The position numbers were made by a program, and so were the translations under genes. The notes beneath the pieces were generated by a model. It worked only from the letters and a program-made list of their open reading frames with translations. It made no database searches and was not told the origin of the DNA. Of a stretch of 64,000 bases of DNA, positions 15,228 to 23,031 are shown piece after piece; the stretch's first letter is position 1; the number at the start of each line of letters is the position of its first letter. The DNA comes from Halobacterium wangiae (GTDB taxonomy: Archaea; Halobacteriota; Halobacteria; Halobacteriales; Halobacteriaceae): the NCBI RefSeq assembly GCF_021249345.1, contig NZ_CP089588.1, forward strand, positions 248,001-312,000, read 5' to 3'.

Positions 15228-16157
15228 TCACAGCCACGGTGCGCGTTCCTCGGCGCCGTTCTCGCCGGGGTAGCCGTACGCCGGTTCGTCGTCGTCGGAT
15301 TCGCTGGCGTCGTTGCCGCCGTCCGGGGTCGCTGCGGGGTTCGAGGGGGTGGGACGGTCGGGGCCGTCGTCGGCGCCCGGGACGGTCTGCGGGCTGGTGT
15401 CGTCCGCGGAGTCGTCGGGGGCGTCGCCCGGCGCGGCCTCCGGGTTGAACGCGAGGAGGCCGGCGACGCCGAAGACGACCAGCGGCGCCTGCGAGGGGAC
15501 GAGCTGGAAGATCGAGAGCGCGAGCGTCCCGAGCGCGACCGCACTCCCGAACCGGAAGCGGTCGATGTCGACGACGCGCCGGAGGTACGGCCGGAGCGCG
15601 ACGACGGCGAGCGCGAACGCGACGGCGACGCCGCCGGCCGCGGCCGCGCTGAACAGGAGCGCGGGTTCGTAGTCGGCGACGAACCGGAACGAGCCGGGCT
15701 GGAAGCTCGCGACGAAGCCGAGCCCGATGATGATGCCGGGCGACGGGAGGTAGTCCCCGATGGTGGAACTGGCCGTCTTCGCGGCGATGGCGAGGATGAC
15801 GAGCGCGGCGAAGCGCTCGAAGGTCGGGACGTCGACGAGCGTCGCGATGGTCGGCGCGAGCGCCGCCTCGACGGCCGCGATGAGTATCAACGGGACGCCG
15901 ACGACGAGGACGCTGGTCGCCTGCTCCCAGGGGTCGTCGTCCATCTCCGCGAGGATGACCGCGAGCGTGGCGCTGCCACCGAAGACGAGCAGGCCGATCT
16001 GCGTGACGCCGGCCCACGTTTCGAGCTCACCAGCGAGCACGAGCGCGGCGAAGATGCCGTCCGCCAGCGGGAGCAACATCACGGTGGCGAGCAGGCGCGT
16101 CGCGCCGCCCACCCGTTGCTCGAGGCGAAGGGCGATGGGGTGACGTGAGCTACTCAT
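15228..16157 (-). CDS. Multi-pass membrane protein (DUF5794-like)
   Basis: 309 residues with about seven or eight hydrophobic helices between residues 15 and 245, then a disordered Asp/Ser/Pro-rich cytoplasmic tail (245-309). I match it to the haloarchaeal family DUF5794 by its motifs (LLPLADGIFAAL, IGDYLPSPGII). Function unknown; the fold resembles small transporters or ion channels only in topology. Start ATG at 16157, three bases after the stop of a possible small upstream frame. Confidence 0.75.
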   Translation of the reverse strand: MSSSRHPIALRLEQRVGGATRLLATVMLLPLADGIFAALVLAGELETWAGVTQIGLLVFGGSATLAVILAEMDDDPWEQATSVLVVGVPLILIAAVEAALAPTIATLVDVPTFERFAALVILAIAAKTASSTIGDYLPSPGIIIGLGFVASFQPGSFRFVADYEPALLFSAAAAGGVAVAFALAVVALRPYLRRVVDIDRFRFGSAVALGTLALSIFQLVPSQAPLVVFGVAGLLAFNPEAAPGDAPDDSADDTSPQTVPGADDGPDRPTPSNPAATPDGGNDASESDDDEPAYGYPGENGAEERAPWL

Positions 16158-16160
16158 GGG

Positions 16161-16334
16161 CTACGGAGTCAACTCGGGTCTGGGCGAGGTGTGGCCGGAG
16201 CGGCGGTGCGCGGGTGCGAGCGCCGAGCGTCCGAGCCCGAACGTGTCCACCAGTTTCCCGGTAAATGTGCGTCCGCCGGAGACGTCGCTGTTGGGACCGG
16301 CGATGCGAATCACATCGGGACTGGTGGAGTCCAT
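16161..16334 (-). CDS. Possible small protein upstream of the DUF5794-like gene
   Basis: 57 residues from an ATG that lies about 30 nt after a TATA-like CTTTATGC (minus strand, near 16362-16370). The stop is three bases before the start of the membrane-protein gene, as expected for translational coupling. The N-terminal half reads well (MDSTSPDVIRIAGPNS) but the C-terminal half looks like untranslated sequence (RRSGHTSPRPE). It could instead be the 5' leader of the DUF5794-like mRNA. Confidence 0.3.
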   Translation of the reverse strand: MDSTSPDVIRIAGPNSDVSGGRTFTGKLVDTFGLGRSALAPAHRRSGHTSPRPELTP

Positions 16335-16641
16335 ACACCACAACACTGGAGTTAGTAGCATAAAGATTGCGTGACACGCGACCACAAATGGTGTGGGTAC
16401 GAAACCACCATTCAAGTACCCTCCTACAGAGTGACGGCGAACTGCCCAGATGGGCAGAAATGCTGGAATGACGGGCGTTGAATCTTCACGTTCGTTCCCT
16501 GACGACCGCTGACGTGGACAGTTGTCGAGTGAGACCCGAGCCAATACACGTCTGTGCCCGAAACGGTTCGTTCGGGTGTGCAGTATTCGCACGTTCGACC
16601 AATCTCGCAACGCTTTTGGCGTGGGCGCCGCGACGGTTTAC
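16335..16641. other. Intergenic region between the divergent DUF5794-like gene and guaB
   Basis: About 307 bp with no convincing gene on either strand. It carries a minus-strand TATA-like element near 16362-16370 and, close to guaB, a weak rightward TATA candidate (CGCTTTTGGC near 16611-16620). Composition is more AT-rich around 16350-16430 than in the flanking genes. Confidence 0.4.
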
Positions 16642-18141
16642 ATGGCGAACGACTCCTCGAACGACGGCCGATTCTCCGAGAAACTTCGCGTACCAGAGGC
16701 ACTCACCTTCGACGACGTGCTCCTCCGCCCCAGCGAGAGCCGCGTCGAACCCGACGACGCCGACGTCTCCACGCGCGTCTCGACGAACGTCTCGCTGAAC
16801 GTCCCCGTGCTCTCCGCCGCGATGGACACCGTCACAGAGTCCGACCTCGCGATCGCGATGGCCCGCGAGGGCGGTCTCGGCGTCCTCCACCGAAACATGG
16901 ACGTCGCGGCCACCGCCGCGGAGGTCGAGCGCGTCAAGCGCGCCGACGAACTCGTCATCCAGCGCGAGAACGTCGTCACCGCCGGTCCCGAACAGACCGT
17001 CAGCGACGTCGACACGATGATGAACCGGGAGGGCGTCTCCGGCGCACCCGTCGTCGACGACGACGACACCGTCCTCGGCATCATCTCCGGCACCGACATC
17101 CGCCCGTACCTCGAGGTCGGGGAGTCGGACTCCGTCCGCGAGGCGATGACCGACGAGGTCATCACCGCCCCCGAGGACGTCACAGCGCGGGACGCCCTCG
17201 AACTCATGTACGAGCACAAGATCGAGCGCGTCCCGCTCGTGGACGACGCCGACCACCTCGTCGGCCTCGTCACGATGCAGGGTATCCTCAACCGCCGCGA
17301 GCACGAGGACGCCGCCCGGGACGACGACGGCCGCCTCCGCGTCGGCGTCGCAGTCGGCCCCTTCGAGACCGACCGCGCGACCGCCGCCGACGAGGCCGAC
17401 GCCGACGTGCTGTTCATCGACTGCGCGCACGCGCACAACGAGAACGTCATCGACTCCGCTCGCGAGATCGCCGAGACGGTCGAGGCCGACGTCGTCGTCG
17501 GCAACATCGGCACCCGCGAGGCCGCCGCGGCCGTCGTCGACTTCGCCGACGGCGTGAAGGTCGGCATCGGCCCCGGCTCCATCTGCACCACACGAGTCGT
17601 CACGGGTGCCGGCATGCCCCAGATCACGGCCGTCTCCCAGGTCGCAGACGTCGCGAGCGAGCACGACGTCCCCGTCATCGCGGACGGCGGCATCCGGTAC
17701 TCCGGCGACGCCGCGAAGGCCATCGCCGCGGGCGCCGACGCCGTGATGCTCGGCTCCTACTTCGCCGGCACGGACGAGGCCCCGGGGCGGGTCATCACGA
17801 TGAACGGCAAGAAGTACAAGCAGTACCGCGGGATGGGGTCCGTCGGCGCGATGCAGTCCGGCGGCGGCGACCGCTACCTGAAGGACGACGACGAGGACGA
17901 GGAGTTCGTCCCCGAGGGCGTCGAGGCGGCGACGCCGTACAAGGGCCCGCTCTCCCAGGAACTCCACCAGCTCGTCGGCGGCATCCAGTCCGGGATGGGC
18001 TACGTCGGCGCGGGGACGGTCCCCGCGTTCAAGGAGGAGGCGCGCTTCGTGCGCGTGTCCTCTGCGGGACAGACCGAGGGCCACCCCCACGACGTGATGA
18101 TCACGGACGAGGCACCGAACTACAGCCCGCACGAGAGCTAA
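16642..18141 (+). CDS. guaB: IMP dehydrogenase
   Basis: 499 residues, normal length. Converts IMP to XMP with NAD, the first committed step to GMP. The TIM barrel is split by two CBS domains (about residues 95-215). The catalytic loop [15 protein letters not shown] carries the nucleophilic Cys, and the flap region ([15 protein letters not shown]) and the DGGIRYSGD phosphate-binding segment are intact. The start is the ATG at 16642; an in-frame reading extends upstream but starts within the promoter. Monocistronic. It is not physically linked to the catabolic nucleobase cluster farther right. Confidence 0.97.
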   Translation: MANDSSNDGRFSEKLRVPEALTFDDVLLRPSESRVEPDDADVSTRVSTNVSLNVPVLSAAMDTVTESDLAIAMAREGGLGVLHRNMDVAATAAEVERVKRADELVIQRENVVTAGPEQTVSDVDTMMNREGVSGAPVVDDDDTVLGIISGTDIRPYLEVGESDSVREAMTDEVITAPEDVTARDALELMYEHKIERVPLVDDADHLVGLVTMQGILNRREHEDAARDDDGRLRVGVAVGPFETDRATAADEADADVLFIDCAHAHNENVIDSAREIAETVEADVVVGNIGTREAAAAVVDFADGVKVGIGPGSICTTRVVTGAGMPQITAVSQVADVASEHDVPVIADGGIRYSGDAAKAIAAGADAVMLGSYFAGTDEAPGRVITMNGKKYKQYRGMGSVGAMQSGGGDRYLKDDDEDEEFVPEGVEAATPYKGPLSQELHQLVGGIQSGMGYVGAGTVPAFKEEARFVRVSSAGQTEGHPHDVMITDEAPNYSPHES

Positions 18142-18248
18142 GGCAGGCTACAGCGGCGTCCGTCACACCCGTTCTCGGAGTCGGCACCCGGCCACAGTTC
18201 TTCGACACCGTCGGGCCGTCGAACCCACAGTATACAACAGCGCCACCC

Positions 18249-18539
18249 ATGGGTGGAACCATGACGAAGACGGTCGACGACCTCAGGAACGAGATTCGGG
18301 CAGCGGTGGGGCGCTACGAGCGCGTCGAGTCGACGGCGTTCACCAAGGAAGCGCTCGCGGCAGTGTGTGACGCCGTGGGCGCCGACGTGGACACCAGCGG
18401 GCGCCCGTCGAAGCCCGAGATGCGGACGGGCATCCGCGAGCAGGTCGACGGCCTCGCGGCCCCCGACGCGGACAACACGACTCGCGCCTTCCGGAAGGCG
18501 GAACTCGAAGCGATCGCGGCGGCGCTCCGCGACGAGTAG
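18249..18539 (+). CDS. Small helical haloarchaeal protein
   Basis: 96 residues from the ATG at 18249, or 92 from the ATG at 18261 (MTKTVDDLRNE), which looks like the better N-terminus. Acidic and all-helical, no recognised motif, no zinc site or membrane helix. Ends 2 bp before the end of a convergent gene. Function unknown. Confidence 0.6.
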   Translation: MGGTMTKTVDDLRNEIRAAVGRYERVESTAFTKEALAAVCDAVGADVDTSGRPSKPEMRTGIREQVDGLAAPDADNTTRAFRKAELEAIAAALRDE

Positions 18540-18541
18540 CT

Positions 18542-18970
18542 TCAGATCTGGACGGCCCCGATGACGAACGCGACCAGCGGCACCGCGACCAGCAGGTGGT
18601 AGAGGACGAGGATACCCTGTCCCACGGGGGTGACACCCATCTCGGGGGTCGCGAAGAGCACGGGGACGAGCATGAGGACGAAGACGGCTACCGAGAGCAG
18701 GACGAAGATCCCGACCGGCCGGCTCGTGAACCTGACCAGGACCGCGTACACGACGGCAGCGCCGATGCCGGCGACGACGGTCGTCGTGACGAGGGGGACT
18801 GCCGAGAACGGACTCGTGGGTCCTGTAGCACCGACGTCGACACCGACTGCGTCGACGAGCGCCTGGACGACGAGGAGCGCCACGACGGCGACGGAGACGC
18901 CGGCGGTCGTGCGGCGCACGAGAGCGCCGGCAGTTCTCGGAACGGGGTACTTGGAGTGAGCGCGCTCCAT
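18542..18970 (-). CDS. Four-helix membrane protein (DUF6069-like)
   Basis: 142 residues from the ATG at 18970. Four hydrophobic helices (about residues 20-42, 58-80, 87-107 and 117-140) with a short loop containing a PEMGVTPVGQG segment. Small four-helix proteins of this appearance in bacteria and archaea fall in DUF6069, which is my best guess. Function unknown. Confidence 0.65.
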   Translation of the reverse strand: MERAHSKYPVPRTAGALVRRTTAGVSVAVVALLVVQALVDAVGVDVGATGPTSPFSAVPLVTTTVVAGIGAAVVYAVLVRFTSRPVGIFVLLSVAVFVLMLVPVLFATPEMGVTPVGQGILVLYHLLVAVPLVAFVIGAVQI

Positions 18971-19050
18971 ACGCTCCCTTCGTCGTCTACCCACAAAGGA
19001 AGCGGTGCCGAGTTGCTACCCGGATGCCGCACTGGTACTCGGAGGGACAA

Positions 19051-19650
19051 CTAGCTCGTGGCCTCTTCCCGGAGTAATCGGAAGGCGATGTCCCGGCCGT
19101 GGTCCTGCGTGAGGTCGATCCAGAACCGGGCGAGGTGTTCGAGGTGGGTCGCCGCCGAGAGGTCGCCGGCGACCACCGGTTCGAACCCCAGGTCGCTCGC
19201 GAGCGATTCGGCTACCCCCACGGCGTCTCCGTCGTCTCCCGCCAGGAACATTGAGGCGGGGTCGCCGTCGACGACCGGGTCTGCCATGAGGTTCGCGCCG
19301 ATGGTGTTGAACGCCTTCACGACGTGAGCGTCCGGCACGGCCGCCGCGACGCGCTCAGCGACCGACCCGTCGCCACTGGCGGTCGGGTACTCGTTGGTCG
19401 GGTCGAGCACCGGTTTGCCGGCGAGCGCGTCCCCGAGGTCGGCTGCGACGTCCGACACGACGTCCGCAGGCAGCGCGAGCACGACGACTTCGCCCCGTTC
19501 GGCGGCCGCCTGCTGTGCCACCACCTCGGTGTCCTCGATGTGGTGTGAGTCCGGGTCCCGCGACCCGACGACTACGTCGTGGCCGGCTGCCGCCAGTCCG
19601 TTCGCGAGTGCACCGCCGACGTTGCCCGTTCCGATGATGCCGACGTCCAT
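19051..19650 (-). CDS. NADPH-dependent F420 reductase-like dehydrogenase
   Basis: 199 residues. N-terminal Rossmann motif GTGNVGGALANGL (residues 6-18), followed by VVGSRDPDS (position of 2'-phosphate contacts favouring NADP) and VKAFNTIGA, as in archaeal F420H2:NADP oxidoreductases and related 6-phosphogluconate-dehydrogenase-like small proteins. It would pass hydride between F420 or another acceptor and NADP. F420 use is inferred from the family; the paralogue set is broad. Upstream neighbour is the HxlR gene in the same direction, 86 bp away. Confidence 0.75.
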   Translation of the reverse strand: MDVGIIGTGNVGGALANGLAAAGHDVVVGSRDPDSHHIEDTEVVAQQAAAERGEVVVLALPADVVSDVAADLGDALAGKPVLDPTNEYPTASGDGSVAERVAAAVPDAHVVKAFNTIGANLMADPVVDGDPASMFLAGDDGDAVGVAESLASDLGFEPVVAGDLSAATHLEHLARFWIDLTQDHGRDIAFRLLREEATS

Positions 19651-19736
19651 GTGTCAGTTGTACTCGGAGAACCCGGAAAACGCTACCCAGAGAGTGGTTC
19701 CCAGGTGGTGACGGGATACCGTTCGGAGGTGGCGAG

Positions 19737-20102
19737 CTACCCGTCCGCGAGCGACTCGACCGCCTCCGCGGCGCTCGTGTCGTCGGCCAACCACTCGTCG
19801 GCCCACGACTCGATGGCGTCGAAGACGGGGAACAGCGACTCGCCCTTCGGGGTCAGCGAGTAGTACGTCGCGACGGGCGACTCCTCCTCGAGACGTCGGT
19901 CGACGAACCCCATCTCCTGAAGGTCGTCGAGCACGCGGGACAGTGTGCGGGAACTGGCGTCGGTCGAGCGCTTCAGTTCGTTGAACCGCTTCTCGCCGTC
20001 CTGGAGGTCGTGGAGCACGATGAGCCGCCACTGAGAACCGATCTGCTCCAGGGAGTCGATGACGTGGCACGCCTCCTCGCTGTACCGACCGTCCTTGGTC
20101 AT
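19737..20102 (-). CDS. HxlR-family transcription regulator
   Basis: 121 residues from the ATG at 20102 (MTKDGRYSEEAC). The HxlR/MarR-like winged helix is complete: helices with GSQWRLIVLHDLQDG, KRFNELKRSTDASSRTLSRVL and the wing EEESPVATYYSLTPKGESL. One Cys near the N-terminus (EEAC) sits where redox- or quinone-sensing HxlR proteins hold theirs. It is divergent from the VOC dioxygenase gene with an inverted repeat between them, so repression of that gene is plausible. Confidence 0.88.
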   Translation of the reverse strand: MTKDGRYSEEACHVIDSLEQIGSQWRLIVLHDLQDGEKRFNELKRSTDASSRTLSRVLDDLQEMGFVDRRLEEESPVATYYSLTPKGESLFPVFDAIESWADEWLADDTSAAEAVESLADG

Positions 20103-20169
20103 GGCGGACCGTACGCTCGCCGCCCGCATAGTGGTTCCGGAACGCATCAGGTATCACAGCGACACCACG

Positions 20170-20187
20170 GGTGACGTGCGTGTCACC
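20170..20187. promoter_or_regulatory. Candidate operator between HxlR regulator and VOC dioxygenase
   Basis: GGTGAC, six bases, then GTCACC: a perfect 6-bp inverted repeat inside the 142-bp divergent region. HxlR dimers bind inverted repeats near the promoters they control. Confidence 0.45.
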
Positions 20188-20244
20188 GGGTGGCCGGGAG
20201 GTTAGCTGAGACGTTTACGTCCGGGTCGTCTACCCCGTACCACG

Positions 20245-21189
20245 ATGACACCAGCCGACACACCAGAGACGGCGGGGCTCCACCACGTCACCGCGGTGGC
20301 CGGCGACCCACGGGAGAACGCCCGGTTCTACCGGGAGGAACTCGGCCTCCGCCTCGTCAAGCGCACCGTGAACTTCGACGACCCGACGACCTACCACCTC
20401 TACTACGGCGACGAGGTCGGGACGCCGGGGACCATTATGACGTTCTTCCCGTTCGAGAACGGCCGCTCCGGGACGCCCGGCCGCGGACAGACCACCGCGA
20501 CGTCGTTCGTCGTCCCCGAGGGGAGCCTCGAGTTCTGGACCGAGCGCTTCGCTGACCGCGGCGTCGAACACGGCGACCTCCAGGAGCGCTTCGGGACCCG
20601 CGTGCTGCCGTTCGAGGACGGCGACGGACAGCCTCTGGAACTGATAGCGGACGACAGCGACGTCGAACCGTGGAGCGACGGACCAGTCCCCGAGGAACAC
20701 GCCATCCGCGGTTTCCACGGCGTCACGCTCCACCCGACAGAGCCGGAGTCAACGGGGACGGTGCTCGAGACGCTCGGCTACGAGCGCACGGACGAGGAGG
20801 GGGACCGCGTGCGCTACGTCGCCGGCGAGCGCGCGAGCGTCGTGGACGTGCTGACGAGTGGCGGTTCGCGGGGGCAGCCCGGCGTCGGGACTGTCCACCA
20901 CATCGCCTTCCGCGCGGCCGACGACGACGCGCAGGCCGCGCTGGGCGACGCTGTTTCCGACGTCGGGATGGCGACCACGCCCCAGAAGGACCGCCAGTAC
21001 TTCCGGTCGATCTACTTCCGGGAGCCGGGCGGCGTGCTGTTCGAGGTGGCGACCGACGACCCCGGCTTCGCCGTCGACGAGGACGTCGCCGACCTCGGCT
21101 CCGCGCTCAAGCTGCCGCCGTGGCTGGAGGACGACCGCGAGACGCTCGCATCCCGGCTCCCGCCGCTCGAACTGGAGGGGTCGGCGTGA
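20245..21189 (+). CDS. VOC-family ring-cleaving dioxygenase (MhqO-like)
   Basis: 314 residues made of two vicinal-oxygen-chelate modules (about 10-140 and 152-290). Metal ligands are in place: His in LHHVTAV, the second-module His in VHHIAFRA, and Glu in GVLFEVATDDPGF. Family members (MhqA/MhqO) open hydroquinone-type rings or detoxify quinones. It overlaps the esterase gene by 4 bp (GTGA), and the same pairing of dioxygenase, esterase and HxlR-type quinone sensor is known from MhqR/YodB-type systems in bacteria. Function as quinone detoxification is inferred. Confidence 0.85.
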   Translation: MTPADTPETAGLHHVTAVAGDPRENARFYREELGLRLVKRTVNFDDPTTYHLYYGDEVGTPGTIMTFFPFENGRSGTPGRGQTTATSFVVPEGSLEFWTERFADRGVEHGDLQERFGTRVLPFEDGDGQPLELIADDSDVEPWSDGPVPEEHAIRGFHGVTLHPTEPESTGTVLETLGYERTDEEGDRVRYVAGERASVVDVLTSGGSRGQPGVGTVHHIAFRAADDDAQAALGDAVSDVGMATTPQKDRQYFRSIYFREPGGVLFEVATDDPGFAVDEDVADLGSALKLPPWLEDDRETLASRLPPLELEGSA

Positions 21190-21821
21190 GCGAAGCTGAC
21201 CCCCACGACGGCCAGCCGGTCGAACACCGCGGCACGCCACTGGAGGACGCCGAGCGGGCCGTCGTCCTGCTCCACGGCCGGGGTGCGCGAGCGACTGGGA
21301 TGCTCCAGTTCGCCGACGACCTGCCCAGCGAGGCCACCGCGTTCGTCGCGCCGCAGGCCGCCCGCGCTACCTGGTACCCGAAGAGCTTCCTCGAACCCAC
21401 CAGGGAGAACGAGCCGTGGTTCTCCTCAGCGCTCTCGCTCGTCGGCGACGTCTTCCGCGACGTCACCGAGCACGTGCCCGCCGACCGCGTCCTCCTCCTG
21501 GGGTTCTCCCAGGGCGCCTGTCTCGGCAGCGAGTTCGTCGCGCGCAACCCCCGGCGCTTCGGCGGCTTCGTCGCGTTCTCCGGCGGCCTCCACGGCCCCG
21601 AGGGCACCACCTACGACTACGCCGGCAGCCTCGACGGCACGCCCGTCTTCCTCGGCTGCAGCGACCGCGACCCCCACATCCCGGAGTCGCGCGTCCACGA
21701 GACGAAGGCCGTTTTCGAGTCGGTGGACGCCGACGTCACCGAACGCATCTACGAGGGCATGGGCCACGGCGTCAACGAGGACGAACTGAAGTTCGCGGCT
21801 AGTATGGTCGACAGTCTGTAG
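21186..21821 (+). CDS. Phospholipase/carboxylesterase (MhqD-like alpha/beta hydrolase)
   Basis: 211 residues from a GTG overlapping the dioxygenase stop. Oxyanion LLHGRG, nucleophile GFSQGA, acid Asp in CSDRDPHIP and His in GMGHGVNED form a full catalytic triad. The family cleaves acyl esters. Coupled to the ring-cleaving dioxygenase, it probably hydrolyses the cleavage product or a conjugate. Confidence 0.85.
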   Translation: MSEADPHDGQPVEHRGTPLEDAERAVVLLHGRGARATGMLQFADDLPSEATAFVAPQAARATWYPKSFLEPTRENEPWFSSALSLVGDVFRDVTEHVPADRVLLLGFSQGACLGSEFVARNPRRFGGFVAFSGGLHGPEGTTYDYAGSLDGTPVFLGCSDRDPHIPESRVHETKAVFESVDADVTERIYEGMGHGVNEDELKFAASMVDSL

Positions 21822-21858
21822 GTCAGCATCAGTCGTCTGTCGGCAAGCAGCGTCTGTA

Positions 21859-21988
21859 GACTCCGAAAGTTCCTTCTCGAAAGCCCCGGACGGCTACGGG
21901 AAGCACTGCAACGACCGAACGTAGTGAGGGAGTGAAGTGCGCAGCGAGCCCATCAAGTCCACAGCCTCGGGGCTTTCGAGACGGAGTC
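21859..21988. repeat. Long inverted-repeat (hairpin) element
   Basis: A perfect 14-bp inverted repeat (21875-21888 with 21968-21981, arm TCTCGAAAGCCCCG) is enclosed by a second 7-bp pair (21859-21865 with 21982-21988, GACTCCG/CGGAGTC). The 79-nt interior contains a further CACT/AGTG stem near 21907-21929. It lies between the esterase and msrB genes with no coding sense. It could be a structured RNA, a terminator or a MITE-like repeat. Confidence 0.6.
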
Positions 21989-22062
21989 CACGAGACAGGT
22001 CGCTCTCGAACCCCAAGTTGGCCAACCTGTACGCTTACCTGCGGTCGGCACCAAACGTGAGT

Positions 22063-22458
22063 ATGTCGAACACACCCGAAACCGACGTCGACTGGCGCGA
22101 GAAACTCTCCGAGGAGGAGTACCGCGTGCTGCGCGAGCAGGGGACCGAGCGCCCGTACTCCGGCGAGCACGTCGACCGCGACGAGGACGGCACGTACACC
22201 TGTGCGGGTTGCGGCGCCGTGCTCTTCGACGCGGAGACGAAGTTCGACGCGCACTGCGGCTGGCCGAGTTTCTGGGACGCCATCGACGGCGACGCCGTCG
22301 AGCGCCGCCCCGACGACAGCCACGGGATGGAACGCACGGAGGTCGTCTGCGCGAACTGCGGCGGCCACCTCGGCCACGTCTTCGCGGACGGGCCGGAGCC
22401 GACGGGCGAGCGGTTCTGCATCAACTCCGTCGCGCTCGACTTCGAACCCGAGGCGTAG
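22063..22458 (+). CDS. msrB: Peptide-methionine (R)-S-oxide reductase
   Basis: 131 residues, the usual single-domain length. It reduces the R-sulfoxide of methionine in oxidised proteins. Zinc knuckles CAGC and CANC, the HCGWPSFW substrate loop, and the catalytic RFCINS near the C-terminus are present. A perfect GTTGGCCAAC palindrome sits upstream at 22017-22026. The stop abuts the end of a convergent membrane-protein gene. Confidence 0.95.
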   Translation: MSNTPETDVDWREKLSEEEYRVLREQGTERPYSGEHVDRDEDGTYTCAGCGAVLFDAETKFDAHCGWPSFWDAIDGDAVERRPDDSHGMERTEVVCANCGGHLGHVFADGPEPTGERFCINSVALDFEPEA

Positions 22459-22752
22459 CTACCAGTCGATCATCCGGGTGGCGAACCAGTAGAGGCCGTA
22501 GAGGCAGGCGGCGAGGACCACGACGACGGTGGCGATGCCGGCCGTCTGCCGCGAGAAGCCGAGCGCCATCAGTCCGTCTGACCCGTACGCGAGACTGTAC
22601 CCCACGACCATAATCAACCCGAATGCGCCGACGCCGAGCGCCGCCTGTCCGAGGAGCGCGTTCGGGACGAGGTCGACTACTTTTCGAAACACGACCCCCG
22701 CTGGCCACCGTTCGACAATAAATCCCGGCGGTACGTGGTCCCGGGGTGACAC
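22459..22752 (-). CDS. Small two-helix membrane protein
   Basis: 97 residues from a GTG at 22752. Hydrophobic segments at about 32-56 and 68-92, with a Pro/Arg-rich N-terminus (SPRDHVPPGF). It starts 14 bp after the stop of a zinc-ribbon gene, so the two probably form an operon. No family recognised. Confidence 0.6.
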   Translation of the reverse strand: MSPRDHVPPGFIVERWPAGVVFRKVVDLVPNALLGQAALGVGAFGLIMVVGYSLAYGSDGLMALGFSRQTAGIATVVVVLAACLYGLYWFATRMIDW

Positions 22753-22766
22753 TTACTCGCTCCGGG

Positions 22767-22913
22767 CTACCGCGACGTCTGTACGTTCGTGCTCCCGCAG
22801 TCGGGGCACTGCGTCATCGCCCCGAGTGTGGGGTGCGTCGCCGTCCCCCAGTCTTCCAGGAGAGCCGAGCGCCCGCACTTCGCACACCGCAGTGTGGGAA
22901 CTGATTCGGCCAT
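22767..22913 (-). CDS. Small zinc-ribbon protein
   Basis: 48 residues. Two CxxC knuckles, CAKC (about 10-13) and CPDC (about 37-40), separated by 23 residues. This fits the haloarchaeal CPxCG-type microprotein class, of which several members affect growth and stress responses. Target unknown. Confidence 0.7.
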   Translation of the reverse strand: MAESVPTLRCAKCGRSALLEDWGTATHPTLGAMTQCPDCGSTNVQTSR

Positions 22914-23031
22914 GTGTGCTACTTCGTCGCACGCAGTGAAATAGTTCCCGGCGGACCTGTACTCGGGGGTGGAGTGGACGCGTCCGGCAGAAGCCGTAAC
23001 CCGTTTTCCCGCTGGCGTCCTACGGCGGGTA

